Assembly (NCBI RefSeq): GCF_027887165.1
Contig: NC_077228.1
Span: 384,500,456-384,564,455, forward strand
Length of the DNA stretch: 64,000 nt
Reading direction: 5' to 3'
Origin: Monodelphis domestica
Lineage: Eukaryota > Chordata > Mammalia > Didelphimorphia > Didelphidae
Every line of letters starts with the position of its first letter. The first letter of the stretch is position 1. The position numbers and the translations under genes were made by a program. Below are positions 21,011-34,400 of this stretch, one piece after another. Under the pieces are notes generated by a model. It was not told the origin of the DNA. It ran no database searches and was given only the letters and a program-made list of their open reading frames with translations.

Positions 21011-22303
21011 TGACACAGTAGATTGATGTTAGACCTGACATTAAGATAGACCTGAATTCATACATTGTCTAGTTGTGTGACTCAAGGCAAGTCACATAGC
21101 CTCTTCTAGTCTCAGTTTCCTTGTTTGTAAAAGAGGTATAATACTTCCTAGAATTTTTGAGGATCAAATGAGCTAACATGCAAAAAAGGGCAATATGACT
21201 TACTGAAGAACTAGAAAAAAGAAAATGAGAATATCCAGGAACAGATATCAGCAGTTAGGAAGGCTGCAGAGAAGCCAAGGATGGTGACTGAAAAAAGATG
21301 ATGTATTTCACCATTCAATGGTTATTGGTAATTTTGGAGAGAGCAGTTTCAGTCGAATGTTGTCAGAAGCAAAATTACAGAGGATTTAAAAGATTGAAAG
21401 AAGTACAAGTTGAAATGCTTATTTAATGACATTCTTAAGGAATTTATAGGACAATTGCTAAAATGATGGGATTAATTATTTTTTTTTAAAGCATGGGTTA
21501 GATATAGGCCTATTTGTAGGCTGCTAGAAAGAATTCAGTATAGAGGGAGAGTCTGAAAAAAGTGAATGAAGATGATAGTGGAAGAAATCTGCTGGTGGGA
21601 AACAGGAAGTGGATAGGTTCAAGGATGTAGATAGAAGAATTTGCCTCATCATGGAGAAGAGCCACCTTGGTACCTGAGAACAAAGTAAACAATATAAGTG
21701 GGTCCTCTTTCCCTAGCATTCATCATTGTTGGGGGAAGATTTGGGAAAAGGGGAGAAGATGCAGCGAATTTACAAAGTAAGTTTAAAGGGCCAAAACTCA
21801 AACCCAGGTCTCCTTCCTCCAAATTTAGATTTGTTTACATTCTAGTTCTATTCAATTGCTTGTTGAACTAAAACAAATGGGATGCTGTGTGACTCAGAAG
21901 AACCTACGTGCTCGTAGCTGGTGCCAATCAAATCACACATCAAAAGTGGATTAATTACCTCGTAGTAGACTGGAAAGAGGGCAGGACTGAAGTCTGAGAA
22001 TATGGGTTCCGAATCCTGCATAACCTTGGAAAAGTCACATTGAAAACGATGTATTAGGGATTGGAAAGTAAGGGAAAGGAGGGCAGGAAGAGAGCATGCG
22101 TCAAAAACCGATCTCGGTTTTCCCAGCATTCCTCCTGGGCCTTCACCCCTCCCGAAGTTGCTGGACGCTTCGGCTATGTGGGCGGAGCTGAAGAGGGCTC
22201 GCTCCTCTCTTCCACCTACTTCGTAGGGCAGTAGCTCCTCGCCGGGTGCAAGGGCTGCTGGGAGTGGAGCCTCTGGGGTCTCAGAGAGGGGGGGCGCCAG
22301 GCG

Positions 22304-22316
22304 GCCGCCATTTTGG
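22304..22316 (+). promoter_or_regulatory. YY1-type site
   Basis: GCCGCCATTTTGG matches the YY1 consensus (complement of AAnATGGCGGC), commonly just downstream of start sites in housekeeping promoters. Confidence 0.6.
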
Positions 22317-22329
22317 ATTGCGAACCCGT

Positions 22330-22441
22330 CAGCGGACTCGTCGCGGGGGAAGTGCAGCTGCCAAGCCGGCAGAGGTGACAGTAATCACTTAACGAGCAGC
22401 CGGGAAGCAACAACTGAGCGCAGAACCTGGCCTCTCGATGG
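22330..22441 (+). CDS. KPNA5: KPNA5 exon 1: 5' UTR and first start codon (coding 22438-22441)
   Basis: The exon ends CTCGATGG/GTAAGG. ATG at 22438-22440 plus one G joins AT from exon 2 to give Met-Asp, then Ala-Met-Ala-Ser-Pro, the known KPNA5 N-terminus. The -3 base is T, a weak initiation context. The 5' limit is not visible; 22330 is only a nominal start. Confidence 0.8.
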
Positions 22442-25400
22442 GTAAGGGTCAGTGACTGGGCTGCGCACCTCAGGCTTTGGGCCTCCTCTGGCCAGGGCGA
22501 GAGGGGAGCACTTCCCTGGAGCTTTAGAGGCGGTTCGTGCCGGCGCCGGGCAGACCCAGAGACTCTGCAGGTGGTATAGCCGGGCCCTTGGCCTTGGGCT
22601 TATGTCCGCACGCACGTTCGCGGGGTCATAGCCCTGTGGTAACCTTCCCATCCGAACTCTGGGGTTAACCAAGGGCTACCCCCTCCACTTCTTGAGGCCT
22701 TTCTAATTCCCTGAGGTGTGGGGAGGCGGGGATGGTTATGTCTTGAGGACCCTCAGAGACGGGGCACTTGAGCTAACCAGCCTCAGCTGTTCTTCCTCAC
22801 CTGTTTACTCGTCACTGAAGACGTGCTGGGTTAAATTGGTTTTTGATCAGATCCCAAGGGTTAGAGCCTCCCCAATTATTGCTTGCCAACCCTATTCTAT
22901 GATAAAACTTTAACATGGGTAATGAGATTTTGCAGGTTTCTAAAGATGGGGAAGGGAGCAAGCATTTAAGTGACAAGCATTTTTAAGTATGTCAGCCACT
23001 GTGTTAAAGAGCTTTACAAACGTGTGGAATACTTAAAAGAATGCATGACAGTTTATGTTAGATTGAAATAACTTGTTACAACTATAGCTATTGATCTTTG
23101 AGTGGGAGCATTAAGTTAATTCCTTGTTGATAAACAAGAAGTTCTAGCTATATAAGAAGGCGGATACTTAGGTATAAGGTAGTCATTTAAATATTGCTTC
23201 ATTAGCTGTTGGATACACTGCGTGCTTCGTTCACTCACTTCTCCCTTATTATATCCATTTTTACTGATGAAGCCTATAGGAATGGAAGTTGGAATTTAAC
23301 TGATGTCATTAAGTCTGTGGTAGAATTAGGATGAAAACTCTTTCTAAAACTCTTTTCCAGGATGAGAAAGGAGTAAATAGAAAACAAATACATAGTTTGA
23401 GAAGAATGAAATGTCTTCTATAGGCTAGTCTTAGAGTGCTTGATTATCGTTCCTAGCATTTGAAAATGGCTATTTTGTGAGTCATCAGGCTTTATAGTAC
23501 AGCCTTTCTAAAAGTTCTATTACTACTAATGAAATTGCCTCATTCAAGTGAATCATCCTCTGAGATCATACTATTTGGATTTAGAACAGCTACTGAGTGA
23601 CAATTTGTTGTTGTTGTTTTTTAAATAAAATGGAGAATTGCAAACATAAGTTAATTCCTAAGGAGAAAAATGAGCAGACTCTTCTTTTTTGAAATTTTTT
23701 TGGGATGATGATATTATGTAGGAAGATTTTACCACAACTTAAATTTTGCGTATAATTAGTATTTTGAAAGAGAGTTCTATCAAGGCCTCATTTCTGAAAA
23801 ATCTTTTTACCATCCATTGAATACATAATTTTTTATTTCACAATTATGTGATAGGGTTCTTTCCCTCTATGAGTACACTTGGAAAAGCAAGATTATGAAA
23901 ATAAAGTAATTTATATTAATTGTTCTAAATAATAATGTGGGCACATGCATTATTGCTAAAGTGAACTTATCAGTTATACTATTCATGATTAGTGGGGAAA
24001 ACAGTGGAGTTGAAGTCAGAAAAAACTTCCCTTTAAATCTCACCTGTGACTCTAGGATGTTACTATGTATAAATCAAGTCACTTAACCTCTGTGAACTTG
24101 TTTCTTAATTTGAAAATGTGGACAGTCATACCTATAATACTTACAGGGTTGCAGTAATACAAACCATACAAAAATCTTTAACAAACTAAAAGATTATGTA
24201 AATGTTTGCTAGTAGAGGAATCTTGATTCAATATAAGTACATTATAAATGACCATATTTAATTTAGGTAAGATTTCAGATGCACAAAGTAGCGTTTAAAT
24301 ATCAAATGTAATAATAATGGCCACCATTTATATTAAGCATTAAGGTTTACTAGTTTATTTTAACTCATTTAATTCTTATATCGCTTTTACTGGTGTGAAA
24401 ACAGAAAGGGATTTGTCCTGGGTCACATAGCTTTGTTAAAGGTTCACTCTGTCACCTAGGATTTTTAAAAATCAAGGTGTCATTAACCAAGGTGGTAGTC
24501 AAGTATTTAAAGTATTTGTTTGTTAGTCTAATTTTTGCATTGAGGGGAAAAACTTATTTTTTTTTTTAAAATTTATATAGTCAATTTAGAACATTATTCC
24601 TTGGTTACAACAATCATATTCTTTCCCTCACCTCCCCTACCCCTTCCTGTAGCCGACACACAATTCCACTGGGTTTTACATGTGTCCTTGATCAGAACCT
24701 ATTTCCATGTTGTTGATATTTGCACTAGGATGATCATTTAGAGTATACATCCCCAATCATATCCCCCTGGACCCATGTAATCAAGCAGTTGTTTTTCTTC
24801 TGTGTTTCTACTCCCATAGGAAAAACTATTATTCTTGCTACAAATTTTTATAGAATGGTTTTGTTGGACAGTTTTAGCTGAGAATATAACATCTCATTGT
24901 CAAGAATCATCTTTGTGTTTGAATTTTTTTCTTCTACCAGATGCCATGGCAAGCCCAGGGAAGGATAACTACAGAATGAAAAGTTACAAGAATAAGGCAT
25001 TAAATCCTCAAGAAATGCGTAGACGAAGAGAAGAGGAAGGAATACAACTTCGAAAGCAAAAAAGGGAAGAACAGGTAGGTTTCTTGGAATGTTGAATAGT
25101 GATTTATCATGTAAACATTATTTGATGTACTGTTGGAGTTTTACTGTTTTTCAGCTGGAGACAATTGATTTTGTAATAATTGAATATAAGGATTATGTCT
25201 GCTTAACTTTATTACATAGTCTCATGGCAAACTAAAAACATGTTTAGAGTTGTTGTCCTCAATTAAGGAAAGGAGCATCAGGATTATACCAGCAAATCTC
25301 ATGAATTCTCAGACTAAGTACATCAGTAGAGTTTCCTATGTACTTCAAATCGCCCCTCCAGACTATCCTATTTTCCCTCCTACAAAATGATTTTGCCAAA

Positions 25401-28400
25401 CTGAATTACAGAATATTTTAAAAGAAATGAAGATTAACATTTTTTTTATCTTAGCATTTCCTATAACCTAATCTTATTTGCACTTTCAATAGTTCTTACT
25501 TGTAAGGAGCTTATATTCAAATGGGAGAGAAAAGTACATTTATAAATATAGAGAGAATAAATAAAAGTAGTTTATAATGAGTTAGTTTGAGAGGAAGATC
25601 ATTAGTAGGGGGTCAGGAAAGGCTTCTTATAAGAGGTAATATTTGAAATGTGTCATGAAGAAAGAGAAGGATTCTCTAAGCCAGAGGTAGAGTGCATTCC
25701 ATGCATGTAGGGCAGATAGTTCCAAGACATGAAAATGGGAAATGGAATGTCTTGTTGGAAGAACAGAAGGAAAGCAAGATCAGAGTTCAAGAGGAGTAAT
25801 GTCAGTGAAGTTGGAAAGATAAGTTAGGGCAAGGTTGTGACAAGCTTTAAAAGCTAAACAAAATAGTTTAAATTTCTTCCTAAAACCAATAAAAAGCCAC
25901 TGGAATTTGTTGAATATAGAACTGAGATAAACAAATCTGTACTTAATTAAAATAACCTTGAAAACAGAATGGAGGATGAACTAAAATAAGGGGAAAGACT
26001 TGGGTCATTGAGACCTATTCAGTGGTTTTAAAACTCTTAAGCTTAAGCAAGAGGTAATTGAGAGTCTGAACTAAGGTAGTTGCCTTGTGAGTAGAGAGAA
26101 AAGGTCAAATGCAAGAGATATGGAAGTGGAAACTGAAAGGTTAAGCAACTGATGATATTTGTGGGGTGAAAGAAGGGTGGAGAGTCAAGGACAATGACAA
26201 GATTATATATTTGGGAGGTTGGAAGAATGTCTGTGCCTTCATCAGATATAGGAAAGTTTGGAAGAAGGGTAGATTTTGTGGGAAAAAAATTATGTACTCA
26301 TGTTTTGAGCATGTTGAGTTTGTGATGCCTGTTGGGCTATCTAGTTTGAAATGTCCATTACATATTTGGTGATGCCAGAGTAGATAGAGCTCAAGGGAAA
26401 GACTAGGGTTGAATACATAGATTTGGTAGTGATTGGCAGTAGAAGTGAGGACTAAACCCATGTGAGCTGTTGAAGCCACTAAGAGAATATGTAAAAAGAG
26501 AAGAGTAGGGACTTAGGATACAATCTAGGGGAATTTCCTCAATTAGGAGGCTTGAGTTGGATAATGGATTGGCAAAGGAGGTTGAGAAGAAACAGTTAGC
26601 TGAGTAGGCGAACCAGGACAGAGCAGTGTCATAAAAGCCCAGAGAGGAGAAAGTATGCAGGAGGAAAGTATTGTCTGCAATGCCAAGTTACAATATGAGG
26701 ATGAGCACTGGAAAAAAAAAATCAGATTTGCCAAAAAATATATCAGTAGTAACTGGAGGGAGAGTTTTAGCTCATTGATGAAATGGGAAGCCAAATTGCT
26801 GAGGGTCAGAGTGAGTGAGAGGAGAGGAAGTAGAAGCAGTAAGTGTAGATAACTTTTTGTTAGAGTTTGATTGAAAAAGGGAGGAGTGAGCTAGGAGAAT
26901 AATTCAAAGGGATAGGAGTTGTCTAAGGTATAACATATAGAGTTTATCTGCAAATGTCCTCTAATGACCTCCCTGGGAGAATTACATTCCCTGGGTCTCA
27001 TTTTTTAGGTAGTAGGCACTTAGTAAAGGTTTCTTAAATTGAATCAAGTTACTGTTTACCAAATTATACATTACTCTTCTTTTCATCACTGAGGTGGATA
27101 AGAAGGCTAGATGAATACTAGCTTTTTAACTATGGCCTAATTTAAGTGAGTTCTAAGCCTCATAGGCAACAGGAAAACCTTGTTCCTCTACTCTTTTCCC
27201 TCATATTTAGCAACTCAATAGCCTATTTGGTTTGAGGGTCAGTAGGGATGCTATTTGCTAAGAACTCCTTCCATCCTTGTCCTTATTTCACTTTGACCAG
27301 ATGCCTTCTGCTACTTTCTCCTTATTTACCCATGTTTACATGGTATGTTAATGCTTCTCTTTGCCAAGGCTACCCCATTCTACGTACACAAGTGATCCCA
27401 TTCCATTCCATCTTTTCTAGCTGATTACCCTTTTACCCTTTCTGTCATTCTCATTCTTTGACTTACCTTCCATCGCTCCTTTCCCACTGACTTCTCTACT
27501 GCCATACAAACATGCCTGTGGCTTTCCTATCCTCAAAAAACTGATCAAAAAACAAAAAAGCTGATCCTTCCATCTTCTTTATAGTCCCATGTCTACAACA
27601 TGGCTGACTTGAGAAGATCATGTGTTGCATTAATGTCTTTTGGTTCATTCACAACTTTGATTCTTCAAAGATTGTTATGTGGCAATATTTGTAATCATAC
27701 TGAATCAGTACAACATTTAAGTTAAGATGTGTTGGTTGGTTTGTTTTTTCCTCCCTCTGAGAATTCACTTCATATCATTGAAAACATCATGCAGTTTACC
27801 AAATACCATCCAGCCCATTTTCTTCCTCTTAACTGATTCTCATCATCATTGATCTGCAACTCCTATTCCAGATATATAGTACTTAAATCAATAATAACTA
27901 TGTGTCTCATAATTGGAACAATAACCATTTTTCATTTAGTTTATTCTGTATGAATTAAGAACCACACATTCAACTTTTTCGGACTGTTTCTATTTCACCT
28001 CTTTCTCTCACTGTGCTATTCATATTGTTGAAGAAATTTTCTTTTAATCTTTTCTATAGATGTAATCCAAGGAATTGCTTAGTTAACTTTCAGTGCTTTT
28101 CATTGTGTTTCACTGCAACGTAGAGTTTAATTGCTAATAATTTAATTATCAAGCTTCTTCCTGATGGCACATTTTCTCTAGCTACTCTTTCCAGCACTGA
28201 TTGCACTTGCATTCATACCCCTGGGACTCACTGAGGGTGTTGGGATACTCCTTGCTCCCCATTGCCACTTAGCTCTCTTTCTACCACCCTTACTCAATAG
28301 GCTCTCTTCTTTTGTAATTCAATAATATTTATCATCCTCCAGGATATTTTCCTTTAAACTATCAGGCCTACTTCTCACTTTGACCTTGTATCCATTATTG

Positions 28401-31400
28401 AGGGTAGAAATCATTGAAGACGGGGTTCCCATCTTCCTTATCAGTTCCAGCAAGAACTGCTAACCTCCTTCTACTGACAGTCAGGCACTGGAGTCCTGAG
28501 GGTCACAGCATTCTCCCACCTCCAGACCTTCTTCTAGCAGAGCCCTCATCTAGGGAAGCAGCTCTTGTAGAGAAGAGGCCGGCCATCACCACCAGGGCAA
28601 CTTCCAGGGCAGGCAAGTTAACCTTGGTGAAGGATCAATGCATCCCAGGTTAGGGTCCCAAGTCAGTGTGGGCCAGGCAAGTCAGATTTCCGCTATCACA
28701 TTGATTACCATCTCTCCTCTGATCTTGATGGAGTCTGCCTAGGACCTTGAACCAATAGCCTTAGGAGTGACATTGTTTCTAGGTTCATTGCCCTTGCCAT
28801 CATTCTAGGAAGTTGTGCCTATGTAGCCTGGTACTTGTTCCTATAGGTGCTACATCCACAGCTTCTGAAGATCCAGAAAGGAAAGTTCTTGCAACCAAAG
28901 TCCTTAGCACTGTCAAATGATTTAACATCAGAAACACGTTCCACTTTTATCTATGGAAATAACATTAAAGAAGAAGCATTAACTTCTTTGAGGCTTTACT
29001 CTAGGACCATAGGTTGCTTCTGTCTTATTTGCAGCTGAAATATGTATTGTCTTACCCATAGAATATGTACTACCTGAGATCAGGGACTGTGATGCTTTTC
29101 TCTTTCTATCCCTGGCTCTTGGTTTAATGCTATGTATATTGTTTGTACTTTAAAAGATGTTTCATTTATTCATTCTTTCTTTAACAAATTCAGTACCTAA
29201 CTCAAAGTCTTTATCTTTTCCCAGCTCTTACTCTTATGTTAGGGTATTTCATCATTACCTATATTAATACTCCCTCAAATACCCTAACCTTTTACTCATT
29301 TTACTCAGTTATATGTTTCCCATGACCTTTCTGTCCGATCTCAGCAGTTGTTCCACTTACGTGTTTGTGAAGTCTGAGGTTCACTTATCTGATCATAATC
29401 TCTTATCATTTCACCTCTCCTGCTACTATGTGACCACTAACCCTATTCTTTATCATAAGTGTGATTTTCAATTCCTCCATCTTTCAGGTCTTTCCCAGGT
29501 CATCCATCACCCTGCCCTGGTTCACCTTCCCAATATTAACTCTTTGTTGAACTTTTTCAACTCTATACTGTCTTCTCTTTCTCTGTCAAATCTCCATCTT
29601 AGTCTCATAATCTCTCTACTGCCTTAACTTTCATTCATGCTGCTAAAAGAAGCTAGAGGAAAAACTCAAAATTTCTGATTGGATTCATTACAGAATATGT
29701 TACATAATCTTAACTGGGCTATCACTGCAGCAAAGCAATTTTTTTATGACCATTCACTGTTCTGTTTGCCACAGGTGTTTTCTAAACTTTTCATCCTTTC
29801 TCAAATCTCCCTTGGTTCTTCTCCACCTACCCTTCCATCTTATTATATTTTAATGGGAAAAAAAGATTGAGATAATTTGCCAAGACCCCTCTTGTTTTCT
29901 ATTTCCATCACCCAGATCCCTTCTACCACTATTCTGTCTCACATGAAAAGGTGATCTTTCTCCTTGCCATTGCAACATCTCCCTAATCACCATTCCCTGC
30001 ATACTTATGTATTTTTCTATCAAATTTCTCCTAATATTATTTTATTAATCCTTTCTCCCTCTCTACCAGTTGTTTCCCCATTGGGTACAAACAGGCATAT
30101 GTTTTCCCTTATCCTCAAAGAAACTTTACTTGATTTGTCTGTCCTTTTTAGCTGTCATCTGGCATCACTCTTGCCATTTGTGACTAAACTCCTTGAGAAC
30201 GCTGTCCATAATAGATTGCTTTTTCCTTCCCTCTTACTCTCTTCTTAATTCTGCTCTTTGACTCCCAATTAATCATTAAACCATAACTTCTATATCCCAA
30301 TGATATCATCTGTCTTTTCTCAGTCATCATATTTGACTTCTCTGAAGCCTTTTGGCCCTGTCAATTACTAACTTTGAATCTTTCCCAGTGTTTTTTCTTG
30401 GACCCTCTTTTCTTCTTTACTATTTCACTCGTGACCAGCTCTCATGAATTCAATTATTAGCTATTTTGACACTTCCCAGTTCTACTTATGCAACCCTAAC
30501 CTCTCTCTTAACTTTTAGTCTGGTATTTCCAACTGCCTATTGGACATTTTGAAGTGAATGTCTGCAGACATCTTAAACTTACTTTGTCCAAAATTGAAAT
30601 CATCTTTCCCCAATGAAGCCTATTCCTCTTCTGAATTTTTCTATTACCAATGATAGAACTACTAATCCCCATGGCTTGCAACCCAAGACTCCTCAGGCCT
30701 ACTGCTTTCCCTTTTCTGGTTCAGTTTTTGCTAAGTCTCTTTGTCCTTTTTACCTTTGTAAAAGCTTGTAATACCTCTTGTAAATGCCTCTTTCTTTCAA
30801 CACTGCTTCCACCCAGGGGCAAGCCTCATGTATCATCTCTTCTATGTACCTCCTTCTATCCTTTGAAACGGCAGTCTCTCATCACCTCATTTCTGGACTA
30901 TTGAAATAGTTTACTGGTTCATCTCTTTGCCTCAAATCTCTATTCTTTCCAGGCCATCCTCCATTCAACTCTCAAATTGAACACCTTGAAGTACCAGTCT
31001 GACTATGTTGCTCTCATATTTAGTAAACTCCAGTGTCACCTTTATACCTCCATGATCAAATTTAAAGTCCTCTATTTGCCATTTAAAGACCTTTATAAGT
31101 TCACCCCTTTCTACCTCTTTAGTTTTCATATATATTTCTTTTTCATATTCTCTATCTAGTGATGCTGGCCTCCAACTTTCATTGAGAACTTTCACTGGTT
31201 GTCCTCCATGTCTGGATTTCTCTCCTTCCTCATTCCAGTCTCCTGAATTAAAGACTCAGCTAAAATCTCACCTTCAAAAAGTTGTTCTTGATCTCCCTTA
31301 TTGCTAATGCCTTCCCTCTGACTATATCTAATTTATCCTAACTGGTTTGTTGGTACATAGTTATTTGCATATTGTCTCTCTTTTTAGTATGAGATTCCTA

Positions 31401-34400
31401 GGAGAAGAAACTTTTTTTACCTTTTTTTGGTATCCCTAGGACTAAGCAAATTGCCTGGAGCATAATAAACCCTTAATAAATTCTAATTGACATGATTTAA
31501 CTTTACTATACACATAATGCAGGGTGCCAGTGCCACCTCTCAAAAATGATTGTGATGGGGGGGGTATTGATATAGAGATTAGGTAGGAATGAGAAATTTT
31601 GGAAAATACTTGGTAATTGAAGAATATATAACAGAAGTGACTAGTGATAGTGACATTTAGATACCATAGGAGATTTTATCATATATGTTACCTGGTTTTG
31701 ATTTGAGAGGAAGAGAGTATGTGAACTTTCCTGCCCTAGTGTCCCATCATAGAATATTGCTTTAAGTCTGCTTGTGTCTTGTGTTTCTACTCTGCCTTCT
31801 CTCCATCTTTCTTTACCTTGGCTACATAATAATCACAAATCATCTTTTATCTCTGGATTTCAGTCTCTTTGTTATTAATTTGATAATACAATTATTTTAA
31901 TTGGTTGTGAAGTATTAGTCTTAGAATTTTATTGGTGGATTAGTAGGTAGCACAGTGGAAAGAGCACTCAGCCTGGAGTGAGGAAGGATTGGGTTCAAAT
32001 CTGCCCATAGACATTTACTTGATCTTGGTCAAATTATTTAACCTCTGTTTGCCTCAGTTTCCTCCTCTGTAAAATGAGGATAATAGTAATACTTATCTCA
32101 GGGTTTTTTTGAGGATCAATTAGGTTATTTGTAAATGCATGGCAAATAAGTGCTATATAAAAACAGCTTTTATTAGCTATTGATATTGTTATTGAAAGTT
32201 GCTTCTACAAAGTCCCCCTTCCTACTTCTAGGATTGGGTTCTTTGAATGAAGGGAATGTGGTTAGAAGTAGCCTTATTCATAATCTTTGCAGGGATATAG
32301 CCAGAACTGCAGAACAATTTTGACTTGCTTCATAACACTGATTCTTTCAAAAAACAAACCAAAAGCCCTTGCCATTAGTACACTTGAGATTTTATCCCAG
32401 CATGCCATTTGGGGGCCATTGTGATGGCATGCCATTTGGGGGCTATTGTGATGGATCTAAAACCTCATAGGCATGCAGGTACTTATAGCATTGCAGACTT
32501 GCTCTCACCTCATCCTGTGAACTTTTTCTTCTTCCACCCAAAAATCCATGATAGTCTGTCAACCCAGTGTGCTGAAGATCTGCCTCTAGATCTGGTGACA
32601 TGGCATGTATTCTAGAGTAGTTAAACTGCTCATTGGTTATCCATTTCACTAGCCACATGACCAGCCTACTTTATTTTCCAATTTATACAGCTCTTTGCCA
32701 TCATATAAGAAGTATGGATTTAACACTTATCAAAATTATGCAGGTAATAGTTGTTTATTTCGCTTTCCACAAATGTTTTAATTTGAAAGGCAAAGTATTA
32801 GTATTGAAAACTTGCATGTGTAAGATAATGGCAATGATGATTATAATTGATGACTATAATTTTTTTTTGGCAGTTATTCAAACGTAGAAATGTATCCCTT
32901 CCAATAAATGATGACTCTATGCTTGAAAGTCCCATTCAGGATCCAGATATCAGCTCTACTGTACCTGTTCCTGAGGTAGATAATGAAAAAGTATATTTTA
33001 AATTATCATTTTGCAATATGACAATGAAAACCATTAAATAAAATGGTAAGAGAAAAATATAAATGTTAAAAACTGTGTTTTTGTATGCTTTTAGGAAGAA
33101 GTTATTACTGCTGATATGGTGCAGATGATTTTCTCTGATGATGCTGACCAACAGCTTACAGCAACACAAAAGTTTCGAAAGCTGCTTTCTAAAGGCAGGA
33201 CTTTCTTTCCATAAAATATATCATTACTATTTCAGTTTTAATTTTGACTTTATATGTTTATTCTGGTACAACATTTTTGTTAAGGTAGCAACCTCTTATA
33301 ACATTCTTATGTGTCTTTACTATTTCTGTATAATTTAATCATAAAAATGAGCAATTTGTATTATAGTTTGTTTAATTGACAGTTCAAATGTACTTTATTC
33401 TCCCTTATCAAATAGAGGTAAAAGTGCATGGTTTTTAATTATTGTTATTAGAATGATTGAGTGTAGATTTATATATTTGTGCTACAACAAATATAATACT
33501 TATCCCATCTCTTTGAGTTCTTTAAAGTCCTTTGCTTCATATCACCTCTCCACAAATGACAGAATCCTACTGTGTTAAGAAGGAAACATAGTTCACAGAG
33601 TCACATTGAAAGCCAGCAAGGACCTCAACTTTATCTAGATCCTTCTGTTAACAAATAGGAAACACTGGCCCAAAGAGGATAAGTGACTTGGTCCTAGGTT
33701 ATATAGGTATTATATGACATAGCCAGGGTTCAAAATCTGGTTTTGTTTTGTTTTTTAGTCCAAATATAGCATTTCCACTGCACAGGCATTTTCTTATATT
33801 TCTTTACTTACTTAACCTTGTCTTTTGTTTAGCCCAGGAAGTAGCAATGTGAAAAAGTCAGCCCTCTAAATTTTTTTTTTAATATTTAATGTGAAGGGAG
33901 AAAGAGGAAGTAACATTCTTATAATTTTTTCCTTAAATGTTTTGATTTTGTAGTCACAAGTATTGACAGTGTCTTATCCTTTGTTCTCAATAGGAAAAAA
34001 CTATAACATTTAGAAAAATAAGGTGTTTCAAAGCCTCTTGACAAGTCGGTTATTTTATTTTATTTTTTAAAACCCTTACCTTCCATCTTGGAGTCAATAT
34101 TGTGTATTGGCTCCAAGGCAGAAGGAGTGGTAAGGGCTAGGCAATGGGGCTTAAGCGACTTGCCCAGGGTCACACAGCTGGGAAGTGTCTGAGGCTAGAT
34201 TTGAACCTAGGACCTCCCATCTCTAGGCCTGGCTCTCAATCCACTGAGCTACCCAGCTCCCCCCAGGCCCCCCTTTTTTTTTGGTTATTTTTTTAATTTG
34301 TGGGAAAAACATTTTCTGTACTTTGAGGGTATTGCTACAATTTTTATAGCAATTAAGAGTAAAAAAGGAGCATTTTTTTAGTCATGTTACTTTTTATAAC

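Larger units (their letters stand above)
19561..22130. other. Intergenic spacer between ZUP1 and KPNA5 promoters
   Basis: About 2.6 kb. Holds MIR-like pieces (20085-20250 plus, about 20280-20400, 20520-20730, 21030-21190 plus), a long-family repeat (20365-21010), a GT microsatellite (20884-20908) and unassigned AT-rich sequence (21200-22100). No gene seen. Confidence 0.75.
22130..22650 (+). promoter_or_regulatory. KPNA5: KPNA5 CpG-rich promoter region
   Basis: Strongly GC- and CpG-rich block around exon 1. Contains a GC box GTGGGCGGAGC (about 22178-22188), a YY1-type GCCGCCATTTTGG (22304-22316) and no TATA box. A partial ZNF143-like TTTTCCCAGCATTCC lies at the edge (about 22119-22133). The start site probably lies within 22200-22330; this is inference. 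Confidence 0.75.
25075..32873 (+). other. KPNA5 intron 2
   Basis: 7799 bp. A long-family repeat (25480-26900), an L2 tail (about 26985-27050), pyrimidine-rich unassigned sequence (27050-29280) that may include decayed L2, an L2 LINE (29290-31490), a MIR/CORE-SINE (31930-32165) and a 27-bp tandem duplication (32401-32454). The small frames in this interval look like chance. Confidence 0.75.

Noticed and set aside
28414..28653. 79-codon plus-strand frame in KPNA5 intron 2
   Set aside because: No family, no conserved motif, no acceptor or donor pair in phase with KPNA5. Probably chance in CT-rich sequence.
29313..31195. Series of 60-104 codon frames at 29.3-31.2 kb as genes
   Set aside because: They are fragments of a degraded L2 LINE (or its antisense), with stops and frameshifts between them.
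33095..33194. KPNA5 as a processed or decaying pseudogene because of the GC donor
   Set aside because: All eleven exons keep phase, have no stops, and carry intact splice signals elsewhere. One GC donor is compatible with a working gene.
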